48,801 bases of DNA from Bacteroidia bacterium (GCA_022842625.1 JALHPG010000013.1:1-48801), one strand, 5' to 3'. Counted from the first letter of the stretch, positions 39,996 through 48,801 are shown. Program-made: numbers and translations. The notes: generated by a model not told the origin, from the sequence alone.

Positions 39996-42086
39996 TTAAT
40001 GACTAACGATCATTTCAATTTTTTTAGATTTACTTCCTGAAGTTACATCAACAAAATATAAACCGTTTTTAAGATCGGTTGTGTTAATTGAAACTGTATT
40101 TTCTCCTTTTTCAAGTTGTTTTTCAATTGATGAAAGAACTAATTTACCTTGAAGATCATAAACTTTTACAACTGCTTTTTCAGTAGTTTCAGTTACGATT
40201 TTTACAGTAGCTAAATCTTTTGTTGGATTTGGATATAAACTAACAAATTCTAAAGTAGCATTTAATGAATTTATTCCGGTTGTAACTACTGCATTTCCTT
40301 CAACTTTAAAATCATACCATGTTTCAGTAAAATCTGTATTAACAATTTGAATATTAGCAGTGCGAGTACCAGCAGCTAAAGGTGCAAATTGCACAGTAAT
40401 TGTTTGTGAAGCTGCAGGTGCAATGTTCCATGGATAAGCAGGAGCACCTATAAGAGTAAACTCACTTGCGTTAGCACCTGTAAAACCAATTTGTGTTACA
40501 GCTAAAGTACCGGTACCTGTATTTTGAATAACGTAAGTTTTAGTTTGTGGAAAACCAATACCAACAGTTCCGAAATTTGTATTATCTAATGTAGAAGTAG
40601 CAACAGCACCATCAATGATGTTATTAGCGTTTCCTTGAAGGTTAATTTCAGGATTAGATGTTGCAGTAGTTGGATTATACATCGCTAAAATTTGTCCACC
40701 TTCAACAACCGGAGCCGGAATAGAATAGTGTGCCTGATCAACAAATAAAAACATACCGGCACCTAAAATAGATTGAGCATCAAATATTCCTGATGACTCT
40801 TCATCTTGCGTTAAAAATGCTGAACCACCTGTAATAAAACGGTTAGGATCGTGTTGTGCTATTTGAGTTAAATTATCTGTTGCAATTGTATATTGCCAAA
40901 TTTTACCATTGTGCGCTTGATTTCCAACATCTTCTTGGATCATGATATGACCCGAATTATCAATGCCAATATTATCCATCATAACCGCACCTTCAGTTCC
41001 GTCTAATACTGCTGTAATAGTTCCACCTAATTCAGGAGTGTTGATATTTGTAAATCTTAAACGGTATAAACGACTTGGTGATGTGAAATTATTTGTAGTT
41101 GCAAAATAAAAATCTCTAGGATTCATTGGATCCCAAACACCATCTTCCGGACGTAAAAATTGAGTAACACCAGAGTTTGTGCTCATGGCTTGAATAGAAG
41201 CGCCGCTAATTGCAGATACGTTGCCTAGATCAACTAAAGAGAAAGTTGTGTTTGCAGCAGGAAAGCTTGCACTAACTTCAAGAGCTAAACCTGCAACAGC
41301 AACACCATATAATTTACCATTTGTTAAACCTGCTTTATCAATTTCTGTTCCTGTATTTGTTTTAGTTCCTATATACATATAAACTTGTCCAGGAGTTGCA
41401 TCATCTGTAGTTGCAACAATTGTTTTATCTTGTGAGTAGGGATTTGCCATAACGTTTTCGAAAGAGCATTTTCCTACACGAGGTAATTCCCAAGATGTAC
41501 CGCTGTTTGGTCCGCTAGCAATATGTGCAAATGCGCGACCTTCAGCACCAGCTTCTTCACCACACATAAATAATTTCTCTGAAGTTCCGTTACCGGTAAA
41601 TGCATTCCAAAATGCAGATTGAGTAGGAAGGTCTGCTGAACAAAAACGGTTAAATGCCGCTAAGGTTGATGAGTTAGTTGCACTATAATTTGTATAACTA
41701 GTACCATTCCAAATATTTACATTTTGAATAAGATCAGTACCACTTACAACTGCTAATGTAGATTTGTTAATTACCCATTTCGAAACAAAGGCTCCGATAG
41801 AACCATGTGCATGCGTCGATCCAGAGGCATTGTTCATTTCATGTGCAATTAACATAGAAAATGTACCGTTTCCATTATCCCATGCACCGGCGCCATCCAT
41901 TATACCAGCTAATGTATAATTTCCAACCGATTGCGTTGCAGTAAAAATTGAAGTAATCGTTGAGTTTGCAACTGTTGGGTTAAGCCAAGGCGTTTGTGAG
42001 CTGCTTGGCCCTGTTATAGATGTTTGTGCTAACGTAGTGCCGGCAGTTAACATGCCTAATAATAAAGTTTGTAAAGTGTTTTTCAT
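39996..42086 (-). CDS. PhoX-like (DUF839) secreted protein with T9SS sorting domain
   Basis: This 696-aa exported protein has a signal peptide (MKNTLQTLLLGMLTAGTTLAQ). A PhoX/DUF839-like propeller (about 45-460) follows, with LIAHEMNNA (about 83), RPEDGVWDPMNPRDFYFATTNN (about 316-337) and DNSGHIMIQEDVG (about 375-387). An immunoglobulin-like choice-of-anchor D domain (about 480-600) and a T9SS domain (about 615-696, SLYPNPTKDLATVKI) complete it. PhoX phosphatases need Fe and Ca and release phosphate from esters; I cannot verify every ligand, so enzyme activity is inferred. It lies downstream of a Na/Pi cotransporter on the same strand, but has its own promoter-like sequence. Confidence 0.82.
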   Translation of the reverse strand: MKNTLQTLLLGMLTAGTTLAQTSITGPSSSQTPWLNPTVANSTITSIFTATQSVGNYTLAGIMDGAGAWDNGNGTFSMLIAHEMNNASGSTHAHGSIGAFVSKWVINKSTLAVVSGTDLIQNVNIWNGTSYTNYSATNSSTLAAFNRFCSADLPTQSAFWNAFTGNGTSEKLFMCGEEAGAEGRAFAHIASGPNSGTSWELPRVGKCSFENVMANPYSQDKTIVATTDDATPGQVYMYIGTKTNTGTEIDKAGLTNGKLYGVAVAGLALEVSASFPAANTTFSLVDLGNVSAISGASIQAMSTNSGVTQFLRPEDGVWDPMNPRDFYFATTNNFTSPSRLYRLRFTNINTPELGGTITAVLDGTEGAVMMDNIGIDNSGHIMIQEDVGNQAHNGKIWQYTIATDNLTQIAQHDPNRFITGGSAFLTQDEESSGIFDAQSILGAGMFLFVDQAHYSIPAPVVEGGQILAMYNPTTATSNPEINLQGNANNIIDGAVATSTLDNTNFGTVGIGFPQTKTYVIQNTGTGTLAVTQIGFTGANASEFTLIGAPAYPWNIAPAASQTITVQFAPLAAGTRTANIQIVNTDFTETWYDFKVEGNAVVTTGINSLNATLEFVSLYPNPTKDLATVKIVTETTEKAVVKVYDLQGKLVLSSIEKQLEKGENTVSINTTDLKNGLYFVDVTSGSKSKKIEMIVSH

Positions 42087-42114
42087 TTTAAATATGATTT
42101 TAATTTGTTCAAGG

Positions 42115-42142
42115 CAAAATTACTTTGTGTAGATAGCACAAA
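42115..42142 (-). promoter_or_regulatory. Promoter of the PhoX-like gene
   Basis: On the minus strand, TTTG (42142-42139), a 16-nt spacer and TAATTTTG (42122-42115) match the -33/-7 pattern. It gives a leader of about 23 nt. Confidence 0.5.
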
Positions 42143-42295
42143 TCATTATCAATAGTTGATTGAATTATTAAATTAAACCTGAATTATATTCGAATTTATT
42201 AACCCTTAACGTTGGTTTAACAATTAAGATAATTTGAGTTAGTGTTGTTGCAGATAAAATATTTAAGGTAAATAAGTACCTTATTGATCGGAAAA

Positions 42296-43978
42296 CTAGG
42301 TTTTATAGATAACCTTTTCATTAAATTGTTCAGCTTGTTTTTCTTCCAGCATAAAATCTTTAACAGCCATTACCATAGCTTTATTTGAAGTAAATAACTC
42401 GCGATTAAAATTTATTACTGTTGTAAAATCCAAGTCTTCAATTGGATCATTTTGGGCTTTCTTATAAAAATTATTTAAGGTAGCGCTATAATTATTTTGT
42501 ATATCATCAAAAATATTATGCAGTTTTCCAAAACTTGCATTTTTTTCTTTTGTGAGCAATAAACTCAATTTATGATATAGCTCTTCTGTCTCTTTTTTGT
42601 TATGAAGGAAAAATTCGTATTTAATATCTTTGGATGAGCGTTGTAAATTAAGAATATTACTTTCAATATCTGTAATACTTTTAACAGAGTGCATTGAACT
42701 CCTAACAGCAGAGATCAATTGGTTTAATTCAGCCTCATGGTCACCATCTAATTTTGATCGTAAACTCAAATAAAACGCCTGTAACTCACCTTGCATATGT
42801 TTTAAGTAAAGGTATTTTTCTTCGTCTGTTTTAGAAAAGAATTTTCTTTTTAAATTGATGGGTGCAAATTTTGAATCCGAATCAAGCAATTCAGTATCCA
42901 CTCCAAATAAAGTTAAGTTAAAGGACATTGAGTTATGAATAAAATACTCAGTATCCTTCCTAAACAAGTCTAGTGCAGTTTCGGGTTCATCAATATTCGC
43001 ATTGGTAATAAATGCACAAACCGATGCATCTATATCAGTATAAAACTTTTCTAAAAATTTAGCAAACGGATCAAGAAATGGAAGAAAAATAATAATGGCA
43101 ATTAAATTAATAAGACTCGAAAATGTGACTAACCCAATAAGAGGATTATCAATATTAAAAACATCTGTAATTAGCAATAAAATAGGTTTAAGAAAAACGA
43201 AAGCCAAAACAGTTAAAAAAATATTAAAAAATAAATTACCTAAAACCACTCGTTTTTTTGAAGCAGTTCCGCCCAAAGCGGTTATTAGAATTTTTATTGT
43301 TGTACCGGTTTCTGATCCCAACACAATAGCAGCGGCCGCATTAAAATCAATCACTCCGACATGAAGCGCACTTAACGTTAATGCCATGGTTACAGAACTT
43401 GATTGTACAAGTAAAGTGATCAAAAATCCAATTACAAGGAAAAATAGAGGTGAAAATCCAATGTATTTAGAAAAATCAAATGCACTTACTTGGGCTTCCA
43501 TAGAGGTTTTCATAAACGAGAGGCCAATGAACAGTAAGCCAAAGCCAAGCAAAAAATAGGAAAGATATTTGATCGATTTACGTTTATTAAATACTATCAA
43601 AAGTAAGCCCCCCACAAAAACTGCCGGGTAGGAAATAACCTCAATGTTCATTTCAAAACCAACTGTTGCCACGAGCCAACTAGCAATAGTAGTTCCAAGA
43701 TTTGCCCCTAAAATAATTGCAAAAGCATTTTTCATGGTAAAAACACCTGCTCCCACAAATGCCACAACCATTAAGGTAACCATTGAGCTGCTTTGAAGAA
43801 CTGCGGTAACAATGGCTCCGCCGGAAACAGCTCCAATGTTATTTTTAGCTATGCGTTGAAGAAAGATCTTAAAATTACGCCCCGATAGATTTTTTAATGC
43901 CTCTTCTATCAGATACATTGCAAAAAGAAACAAACCAATACCGGCAGCAAGTTTAAAAACACTATTAAGAATATCCAT
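42296..43978 (-). CDS. Na/Pi cotransporter family protein with PhoU-like domain
   Basis: This 560-aa inner-membrane protein has about nine helices in its first 320 residues. They contain two inverted PF02690 repeats, each with a QSSS motif (62-65 and 192-195) that forms the Na/phosphate site, plus GANLGTT (91-97) and GSETGTT (about 221-227). The soluble C-terminal half (about 330-555) is helical and PhoU-like, a common fusion that may gate transport by phosphate status. It imports phosphate with sodium. Its own ATG lies 62 nt upstream of the cupin gene's stop. It precedes the PhoX-like gene (209-nt gap) on the same strand. Confidence 0.92.
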   Translation of the reverse strand: MDILNSVFKLAAGIGLFLFAMYLIEEALKNLSGRNFKIFLQRIAKNNIGAVSGGAIVTAVLQSSSMVTLMVVAFVGAGVFTMKNAFAIILGANLGTTIASWLVATVGFEMNIEVISYPAVFVGGLLLIVFNKRKSIKYLSYFLLGFGLLFIGLSFMKTSMEAQVSAFDFSKYIGFSPLFFLVIGFLITLLVQSSSVTMALTLSALHVGVIDFNAAAAIVLGSETGTTIKILITALGGTASKKRVVLGNLFFNIFLTVLAFVFLKPILLLITDVFNIDNPLIGLVTFSSLINLIAIIIFLPFLDPFAKFLEKFYTDIDASVCAFITNANIDEPETALDLFRKDTEYFIHNSMSFNLTLFGVDTELLDSDSKFAPINLKRKFFSKTDEEKYLYLKHMQGELQAFYLSLRSKLDGDHEAELNQLISAVRSSMHSVKSITDIESNILNLQRSSKDIKYEFFLHNKKETEELYHKLSLLLTKEKNASFGKLHNIFDDIQNNYSATLNNFYKKAQNDPIEDLDFTTVINFNRELFTSNKAMVMAVKDFMLEEKQAEQFNEKVIYKT

Positions 43979-44040
43979 TGTTATAAAGGTCAGCTAAAAT
44001 TATGACTTAATTTCGCATTATAAAATGATAAAAAGCATGT

Positions 44041-44541
44041 TTAAATTCTGGTCATTTCATTTATAATTTCTATATGCTTTGGAAACAATTTTACCAACAC
44101 TTCTTTTGTACCTAATTCAAAATCGTTAAAATCAAATCCCGGAGCTACGGTACAACCGACTAAAGAAAAATTACCGCCACTTTTAACCCTTGAGCCAAAC
44201 CAAGTATTGGCTTTTACGGTGTACTGAAAAATTTCACCTTCTACTAAATTATTTCCAACAGCAGTTGCAGTTAAAACACCATTTTCATCAATTTCAATTA
44301 CTTCTAATGCATCGCCATAATAAAAATGCCAGGTCTCGTCGCTTTTAATTTTATGTAAGGCCGAAAAATTATTTTTTTCGATCAAGAAATAAATTGCCGT
44401 AGCAATGTTTCTATCTCCCGAAAAACCTTCCGGTAAAGCTTTTTGAGGAATTATATCATTCGAACGATAAACTTCCTTAAAATAACCACCTTCCGGATGT
44501 GGTTCTAATTTTAATTTCTTAACTAACAAGTCTACATTCAT
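44041..44541 (-). CDS. DUF985 cupin protein
   Basis: This 166-aa protein has the DUF985 (cupin_5) signature: KLKLEPHPEGGYFKEVYRSND (about 10-30), TAIYFLIEKNNFSALHKIKSDETWHFYYGDALEV (about 48-81) and VAPGFDFNDFELG (about 132-144). The His and Glu of the ALHKIKSDETWHFY part would line the cupin barrel. A sugar-epimerase-like activity has been suggested for the family but is not proven. Its ATG overlaps the stop of the serine hydrolase by 4 nt, so translation is coupled. Confidence 0.9.
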   Translation of the reverse strand: MNVDLLVKKLKLEPHPEGGYFKEVYRSNDIIPQKALPEGFSGDRNIATAIYFLIEKNNFSALHKIKSDETWHFYYGDALEVIEIDENGVLTATAVGNNLVEGEIFQYTVKANTWFGSRVKSGGNFSLVGCTVAPGFDFNDFELGTKEVLVKLFPKHIEIINEMTRI

Positions 44542-45659
44542 TTTTGAAGGTGTTTAAAAATTGATATTCCTATATGATCTATATTATTACTTGAATTTGA
44601 CAAAACTACAACGGCACATTTTTTTTCTTTAATAAAACCACAAAAACTACTGTATCCAAATGTGCCGCCATTATGCCAAATAAGCTCATTACCATATTTT
44701 GTTTTTATGATATGCCAGGCCAATGCTACATTATTTCCATTATTAAAAGTTGAGCGATGAGCTAATTTCAAAGCAGCATCCTCTTCATTCATATTTAAGC
44801 GCAAATAGTTAAGCATATCGTTGGTAGAAGACTTTATGCCACCAGCCGAAACAAATACTCCCAGATCCCAATGTGGTGTTAATACACCTGCCGAATTGTA
44901 ACCATCCGTTAAAAACATTAATTGCTCTTGGCTAACATTTACCAGTGTGGAATTCATTTTATTAGGTAAACATATTTTTTTCTTAATAATTTCCTCAAAA
45001 GGCAAATTGTAAACTTTCTCTAATATCATTCCAAGTAAGGCCATTCCAAAATTTGAATACTCGCAAACATCACCAGGTTCGTGATCTAGCCTAACCGTTT
45101 TTAAAAATTCAAAAGCCATATTTTTTGTGTAATTTTTGTATGGATTTAATAGGTTAAAGTCCTGTTGATCTTTTAAGTTATCCGGCAACCTCGGTAAGCC
45201 GCTTGTATGGTTTGCTAAATGTTTAATTTGAATGAACAGCTTATTCATTTCCAAATTTGAATACTGCTCGGGAAGGTATTTTCGAATATCGTCCTCCAGC
45301 TTTATTTTGCCTTCCAAAACGGCATAAGCTAAAACAATCCCACAAAAGGTTTTACTGATTGAACCTATCTCATAGATCGAATTTTTCTCAGGCAATACTT
45401 TATTATCCCTTTTAGTTTCACCATAATTATAAAAATAACTAACACTATCCTTAATAATCCCAATACTTAAACCACAATTTTGCGGACTCTGCATGAAATC
45501 AACCACCGTTCTATCTACCAAAGAATCTAAACCTGTTATCATTTTATTGTCTGTTAAATAGCTCAATCGCTTGCGTGGCAAGGAGTCGTGAATAGTTTGT
45601 GCTATTACTTGGCAATGATAAAAGACAGTTAAAAACAATATTAGTTTTACAGTTCTCAT
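44538..45659 (-). CDS. Serine hydrolase, beta-lactamase class C/PBP4-like, exported
   Basis: This 373-aa protein has a signal peptide (about 1-20). The catalytic set is visible: S100-I-S-K103 (SISK in YEIGSISKTF), Y201-S-N203 (CEYSNFG) and HNGG (about 333, in WHNGGTFGYSS), the third motif of this family. It is a plain one-domain esterase/peptidase; lactamase activity is unlikely to be its role. It overlaps the DUF985 cupin gene (ATGA). Both neighbours suggest a small housekeeping operon. Confidence 0.9.
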   Translation of the reverse strand: MRTVKLILFLTVFYHCQVIAQTIHDSLPRKRLSYLTDNKMITGLDSLVDRTVVDFMQSPQNCGLSIGIIKDSVSYFYNYGETKRDNKVLPEKNSIYEIGSISKTFCGIVLAYAVLEGKIKLEDDIRKYLPEQYSNLEMNKLFIQIKHLANHTSGLPRLPDNLKDQQDFNLLNPYKNYTKNMAFEFLKTVRLDHEPGDVCEYSNFGMALLGMILEKVYNLPFEEIIKKKICLPNKMNSTLVNVSQEQLMFLTDGYNSAGVLTPHWDLGVFVSAGGIKSSTNDMLNYLRLNMNEEDAALKLAHRSTFNNGNNVALAWHIIKTKYGNELIWHNGGTFGYSSFCGFIKEKKCAVVVLSNSSNNIDHIGISIFKHLQK

Positions 45660-45812
45660 ACTAGTTTTAAGGAAGATAAATTACAATTAGTTTTGTATTC
45701 AAAGCAATAATAATTATAACCAATAATGCATTTAATGAGCTGTTTAGCGTTAATAACTAAGGTGATTAGTTGTTTTTATGTTACTTAATAAACCTTTATA
45801 TTTAAGATTTAA

Positions 45813-46496
45813 ATGAAGAGAACATTAATTATACTGATAGTCTGTTTGTCATTGTCCGGTTTTTCTCAAAAAGAAGGCCAAGAGAATGCACTTTTTACAA
45901 TTAGGGGTAATATTGGTATTCCCAGAGTAATTAGTAGTCAAATGTTTCGTACAGCCTTTGCTGGGCTTTATGAAGGTAACTTATCGCTAAACATTAAATT
46001 ATTTGGTAATTTTTTTGTCGGTGTCGGTTATCAAAATACCCAGTTTCAGAACAATAAATTTTTAAAATTTCAATATTTTAATGCCAGCATTCCTTACAAT
46101 ACGCGCTTAATGTGTCATGGTACTTTTGTTAAATTAGGCTACGATAAATTTTTCTCAGATAAAGGTTATGCTTCATTCAACTTAAATTCGGGTTTAATGC
46201 TTAATAATTATTTTAATGTTAATGCCGATACAAGCAATGCCAATAAGCCTTTTGTTATAAAAGATTTTTCTGCCCCTTATGTTCAACCAGAAGTTTCATT
46301 AAATTTTATTGTAGAGAAGCATTTAAGTTTTTCCTTAATGTTAAGTTACACTACCTTGTTTTATAAATTTGATCCAAAGGCACCACGTTTTGCCCAATTT
46401 CAGGAAATAAAATCCTCATCCAATAACTATTTTATGGGATGGATGAACATAGGATTTGGATTTCATATTTTACTAGATAAAAAAACTAAAGAATAA
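45813..46496 (+). CDS. Exported beta-rich protein, probable outer-membrane barrel
   Basis: This 227-aa protein has a signal peptide (MKRTLIILIVCLSLSGFSQ). The rest alternates polar and hydrophobic residues in strand-like runs (NLSLNIKLFGNFFVGVGYQNTQF, TRLMCHGTFVKLGYDKFF, HLSFSLMLSYTTLFYKF) and ends in an aromatic strand (NIGFGFHILLDKK). That pattern fits an eight-stranded outer-membrane barrel, but no family can be named. It precedes the E1 dehydrogenase gene by 8 nt on the same strand, an unlikely functional partner. Confidence 0.6.
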   Translation: MKRTLIILIVCLSLSGFSQKEGQENALFTIRGNIGIPRVISSQMFRTAFAGLYEGNLSLNIKLFGNFFVGVGYQNTQFQNNKFLKFQYFNASIPYNTRLMCHGTFVKLGYDKFFSDKGYASFNLNSGLMLNNYFNVNADTSNANKPFVIKDFSAPYVQPEVSLNFIVEKHLSFSLMLSYTTLFYKFDPKAPRFAQFQEIKSSSNNYFMGWMNIGFGFHILLDKKTKE

Positions 46497-46504
46497 ATTA
46501 CAGA

Positions 46505-48508
46505 ATGATGATTACAGCTGAAATGCCCGTTAAATTTGATCGTAAGAAGCATAAAGATTCGACTTTATTAGAGCTTTATGTAAATATTTTAAAACCCCGC
46601 ATGATAGAAGAAAAAATGTTATTACTTCTTCGTCAAGGAAAAATCTCCAAATGGTTTAGTGGCATTGGTCAGGAAGCCATTTCTGTTGGCGTAGCTTCTG
46701 CATTAGAAAAAGATGAATACATTTTACCAATGCACCGTAATCTTGGTATTTTTACTACTCGTCAAATCCCATTAAACCGTTTATTCTCGCAATTTCAAGG
46801 TAAACCCGGTGGCTTTACACAAGGCCGCGACCGTTCGTTTCACTTTGGAACAACCGAATTTAAAATTGTTGGCATGATCTCACATCTTGGTCCGCAAATG
46901 GGTGTGGCAGATGGAATTGCGTTAGCTAATAAATTAAGACAAGATAAAAAAGTAACCGTTGTTTTTAGTGGTGATGGTGGTGCGAGTGAAGGTGATTTTC
47001 ATGAAAGTATTAATACTGCAGCTGTTTGGGATTTACCCGTAATTTTTGTTGTTGAGAATAATGGCTACGGATTAAGTACACCAAGTAACGAACAATTTAG
47101 ATGTAAATCATTTGCCGATAAAGCCATTGGTTACGGGATTGAAGGTGTTACGGTTGATGGAAACAATGTTTTAAAAGTTTACGAAACAGTTAAAAATTTA
47201 GCCGAAAGCATGAGAGAAAATCCTCGTCCGGTTTTATTAGAATGTGTTACCTTTCGCATGCGCGGGCACGAAGAAGCCAGTGGTACAAAATATGTTCCAA
47301 AAGAATTATTTGAAGTTTGGGGAAGAAAAGATCCCGTTAATACATTTGAGAAATTTTTAATTAATGAAGGTGTTTTAACAGAAGAATTAATTGAAAAAAC
47401 CAGAGCGGATATTAAACACGAGATCGAAGCGGGTTTAGAAGTTGCCTTTGCTGAACAAAATCCAAAACCTGATACAGAGAAGGAATTAAGAGAGTTATTT
47501 AAACCGTTTACTGTTTCTGATACCACACCAACAAATGGTTCTAAAACTAATATGCGTTTAATTGATGCCATTAGTAACGGTATGAAATTAGCGATGCAAA
47601 AACATGCTAATTTAGTTTTAATGGGACAAGACATTGCAGATTACGGCGGTGTTTTTAAGATCACGGATGGTTTTGTTGAAGAGTTTGGAAAAGGAAGAGT
47701 TAGAAATACACCTTTATGTGAAAGCGCTATTTTAGGCGCAGGTTTTGGTTTATCCATTAACGGTCATAAAGCAATGGTTGAAATGCAATTTGCAGATTTT
47801 GTTACCGAAGGCATGACCCAAATAATTAATAACCTTGCAAAAAGTCATTACCGCTGGGGACAAAATGCCGATGTGGTTGTTCGTATGCCAACAGGCGCGG
47901 GTGTTGCAGCAGGACCATTTCACAGTCAGAGTAACGAAGCCTGGTTCTTTAAAACACCGGGATTAAAAATTGCCTACCCTGCATTTCCGAGTGATGCAAA
48001 AGGATTATTATTAACCGCATTTGATGATCCAAATCCGGTAATGTATTTTGAACACAAAGGTTTATATAGAAGTATAAGCGAAGATGTACCTGATGGACAT
48101 TATACTATTCCATTTGGAAAGGCAAGATTGGTTAGTGAAGGAAATGATCTAACTATTGTTACTTATGGTTTAGGGGTACATTGGGCAATTGAAGCCTTAG
48201 GTGAAAATACTGATCTAAGTGCAGATCTTATTGACTTAAGAACATTAGCACCATTAGATGTTGAAGCAATTTATGCTTCCGTTAAAAAAACAGGAAGAGT
48301 AATTGTCATGCATGAAGATACTTTAACCGGTGGAATTGCAGGAGAGATCGCTTCGTTGATAACAGAAAATTGTTTTGACTATTTAGATGCGCCTGTAATG
48401 CGTGAAGGTAGTTTAGATACTCCGGTACCAATGAATGTAGACCTTGAACATAATTTTTTACCAAAAGAAAGATTCAAGGAAAAGTTAATAAAACTTTGGA
48501 AATATTAA
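46505..48508 (+). CDS. Fused alpha/beta E1 component of a 2-oxo-acid dehydrogenase
   Basis: This 667-aa enzyme fuses the two E1 chains that are separate in most bacteria. The alpha part (about 20-330) has the TPP motif GDGGASEGDFHESIN ... ENN (156-185) and the phosphorylation-loop-like region RMRGHEEASGT. The beta part (about 348-667) starts TNMRLIDAISNGMKLAMQKH and has the transketolase pyrimidine-binding fold and C-terminal domain (YGLGVHWAIEAL, VIVMHEDTLTGGIAGEIASLI). It decarboxylates a 2-oxo acid and passes the acyl group to lipoyl-E2. The substrate is probably a branched-chain 2-oxo acid, by similarity of the fusion type. E2 and E3 are not in the window. Met1 or Met2 may be the start. 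Confidence 0.92.
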   Translation: MMITAEMPVKFDRKKHKDSTLLELYVNILKPRMIEEKMLLLLRQGKISKWFSGIGQEAISVGVASALEKDEYILPMHRNLGIFTTRQIPLNRLFSQFQGKPGGFTQGRDRSFHFGTTEFKIVGMISHLGPQMGVADGIALANKLRQDKKVTVVFSGDGGASEGDFHESINTAAVWDLPVIFVVENNGYGLSTPSNEQFRCKSFADKAIGYGIEGVTVDGNNVLKVYETVKNLAESMRENPRPVLLECVTFRMRGHEEASGTKYVPKELFEVWGRKDPVNTFEKFLINEGVLTEELIEKTRADIKHEIEAGLEVAFAEQNPKPDTEKELRELFKPFTVSDTTPTNGSKTNMRLIDAISNGMKLAMQKHANLVLMGQDIADYGGVFKITDGFVEEFGKGRVRNTPLCESAILGAGFGLSINGHKAMVEMQFADFVTEGMTQIINNLAKSHYRWGQNADVVVRMPTGAGVAAGPFHSQSNEAWFFKTPGLKIAYPAFPSDAKGLLLTAFDDPNPVMYFEHKGLYRSISEDVPDGHYTIPFGKARLVSEGNDLTIVTYGLGVHWAIEALGENTDLSADLIDLRTLAPLDVEAIYASVKKTGRVIVMHEDTLTGGIAGEIASLITENCFDYLDAPVMREGSLDTPVPMNVDLEHNFLPKERFKEKLIKLWKY

Positions 48509-48516
48509 CACCGATA

Positions 48517-48551
48517 ACACCTGTCAGGTTTTAAAAACCTGACAGGTGTTT
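48517..48551. repeat. Perfect 35-bp palindrome, REP-like, upstream of RAYT
   Basis: The arm AACACCTGTCAGGTTTT (48517-48533) is followed by a single A and its exact reverse complement (48535-48551). It begins 9 nt after the dehydrogenase stop and ends 13 nt before the transposase ATG. It may terminate the dehydrogenase mRNA and also act as the REP substrate of the transposase. Confidence 0.85.
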
Positions 48552-48564
48552 CTGCAATTTATCA

Positions 48565-48801
48565 TGCAAATAATTGAACCATTAAAGCACGGAAAATTTT
48601 ACCATATTTATAATCGTGGTATTAATGGTGATAAATTGTTTTATGAAGACGATAATTACAATTACTTTTTAAAATTATACAATTCGCATATAGATGTAAT
48701 TGCCGATACTTATGGCTATTGTTTGATGAAAAATCATTTTCATTTTTTAATCAGAATAAAAGAAGAGAATGAAGTATTGACAAGTCCAATAAAAGCACCA
48801 C
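48565..48801 (+). CDS. IS200-like/RAYT transposase, N-terminal part (cut by window edge)
   Basis: These 79 residues are the start of a Y1-type HUH transposase of the REP-associated (RAYT) group. GKFYHIYNRGINGDKLFYED (11-30) is the first conserved block. YGYCLMKNHFHFLIRIK (about 50-66) has the HUH motif His58-Phe-His60. The catalytic Tyr would lie further on, outside the window. Such enzymes nick single-stranded DNA at hairpins. The perfect palindrome ending 13 nt upstream is a plausible target. Whether the gene is complete cannot be seen. Confidence 0.85.

Noticed and set aside
47179..47634. Minus-strand open frame of 151 codons
   Set aside because: It is antisense to the E1 dehydrogenase fusion region.

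Overview
The window looks like chromosomal DNA of a free-living or commensal member of the Bacteroidota (Flavobacteriia/Sphingobacteriia/Chitinophagia-like), seen from sequence alone. The evidence is AT-rich coding DNA, three secreted proteins ending in type IX secretion (T9SS type A) C-terminal domains, an S1 ribosomal protein with six S1 repeats, a fused E1 alpha/beta oxo-acid dehydrogenase, many DUF families typical of the phylum, few Shine-Dalgarno sequences, and several TAnnTTTG (-7) boxes of the Bacteroidota promoter type. No tRNA, rRNA or CRISPR array was seen.

Layout. 1-3.3 kb (minus): a stress/energy cluster of TerB-like protein, tandem-domain universal stress protein (USP), small conserved protein, second USP and the start of phosphoenolpyruvate synthase (cut by the left edge). 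A near-perfect FNR-type palindrome and a second inverted repeat lie upstream. 3.7-5 kb: a PhnA-type zinc-ribbon protein and a DUF6629 membrane protein. 5.1-10.7 kb (minus): four tandem paralogous TPR-membrane proteins joined by 4-nt ATGA overlaps. All four stop just after the helix that normally leads into a SpoIIE/PP2C phosphatase domain. Their upstream region carries a stack of palindromes and a hairpin. 11.6-14.4 kb: rpsA with terminators, a 61-aa small protein and a GC-richer non-coding element. 14.4-18.7 kb (plus): a MuiA-like DUF4139 protein, a T9SS-exported SGNH hydrolase and a TPR/PD40 propeller protein. 18.7-21.6 kb (minus): three tandem paralogous lipoproteins behind a DUF1761 membrane protein. 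21.7-24.6 kb (plus): DUF502 protein and a NatA/NatB-like ABC exporter. 24.7-28.6 kb (minus): TonB-domain protein, DUF2238 protein, a small secreted protein, an S51-type serine peptidase, an AbiH-family phage-defence protein and a lone GIY-YIG nuclease bracketed by REP-like repeats. 28.6-34.3 kb (minus): a giant thioester-containing alpha-2-macroglobulin. 34.4-39.9 kb: membrane protein, T9SS protein, ruvB, acyltransferase and methyltransferase. 40-44 kb (minus): Na/Pi cotransporter and PhoX-like secreted protein, a likely phosphate-acquisition pair. 44-48.5 kb: DUF985 cupin, serine hydrolase, a secreted beta-rich protein and the fused E1 dehydrogenase. The right edge cuts an IS200-like/RAYT transposase that starts 13 nt after a perfect 35-bp palindrome.

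The four most unusual items are the four-gene operon of TPR sensors without phosphatase domains (with a 206-bp near-identical segment shared by two of them and a palindrome over its promoter), the GIY-YIG nuclease bracketed by REP-like elements beside AbiH, the palindrome/RAYT pair at the right edge, and the FNR-type site in front of the USP/PEP-synthase cluster. All functions are inferred from recognisable family signatures; no database search was possible.
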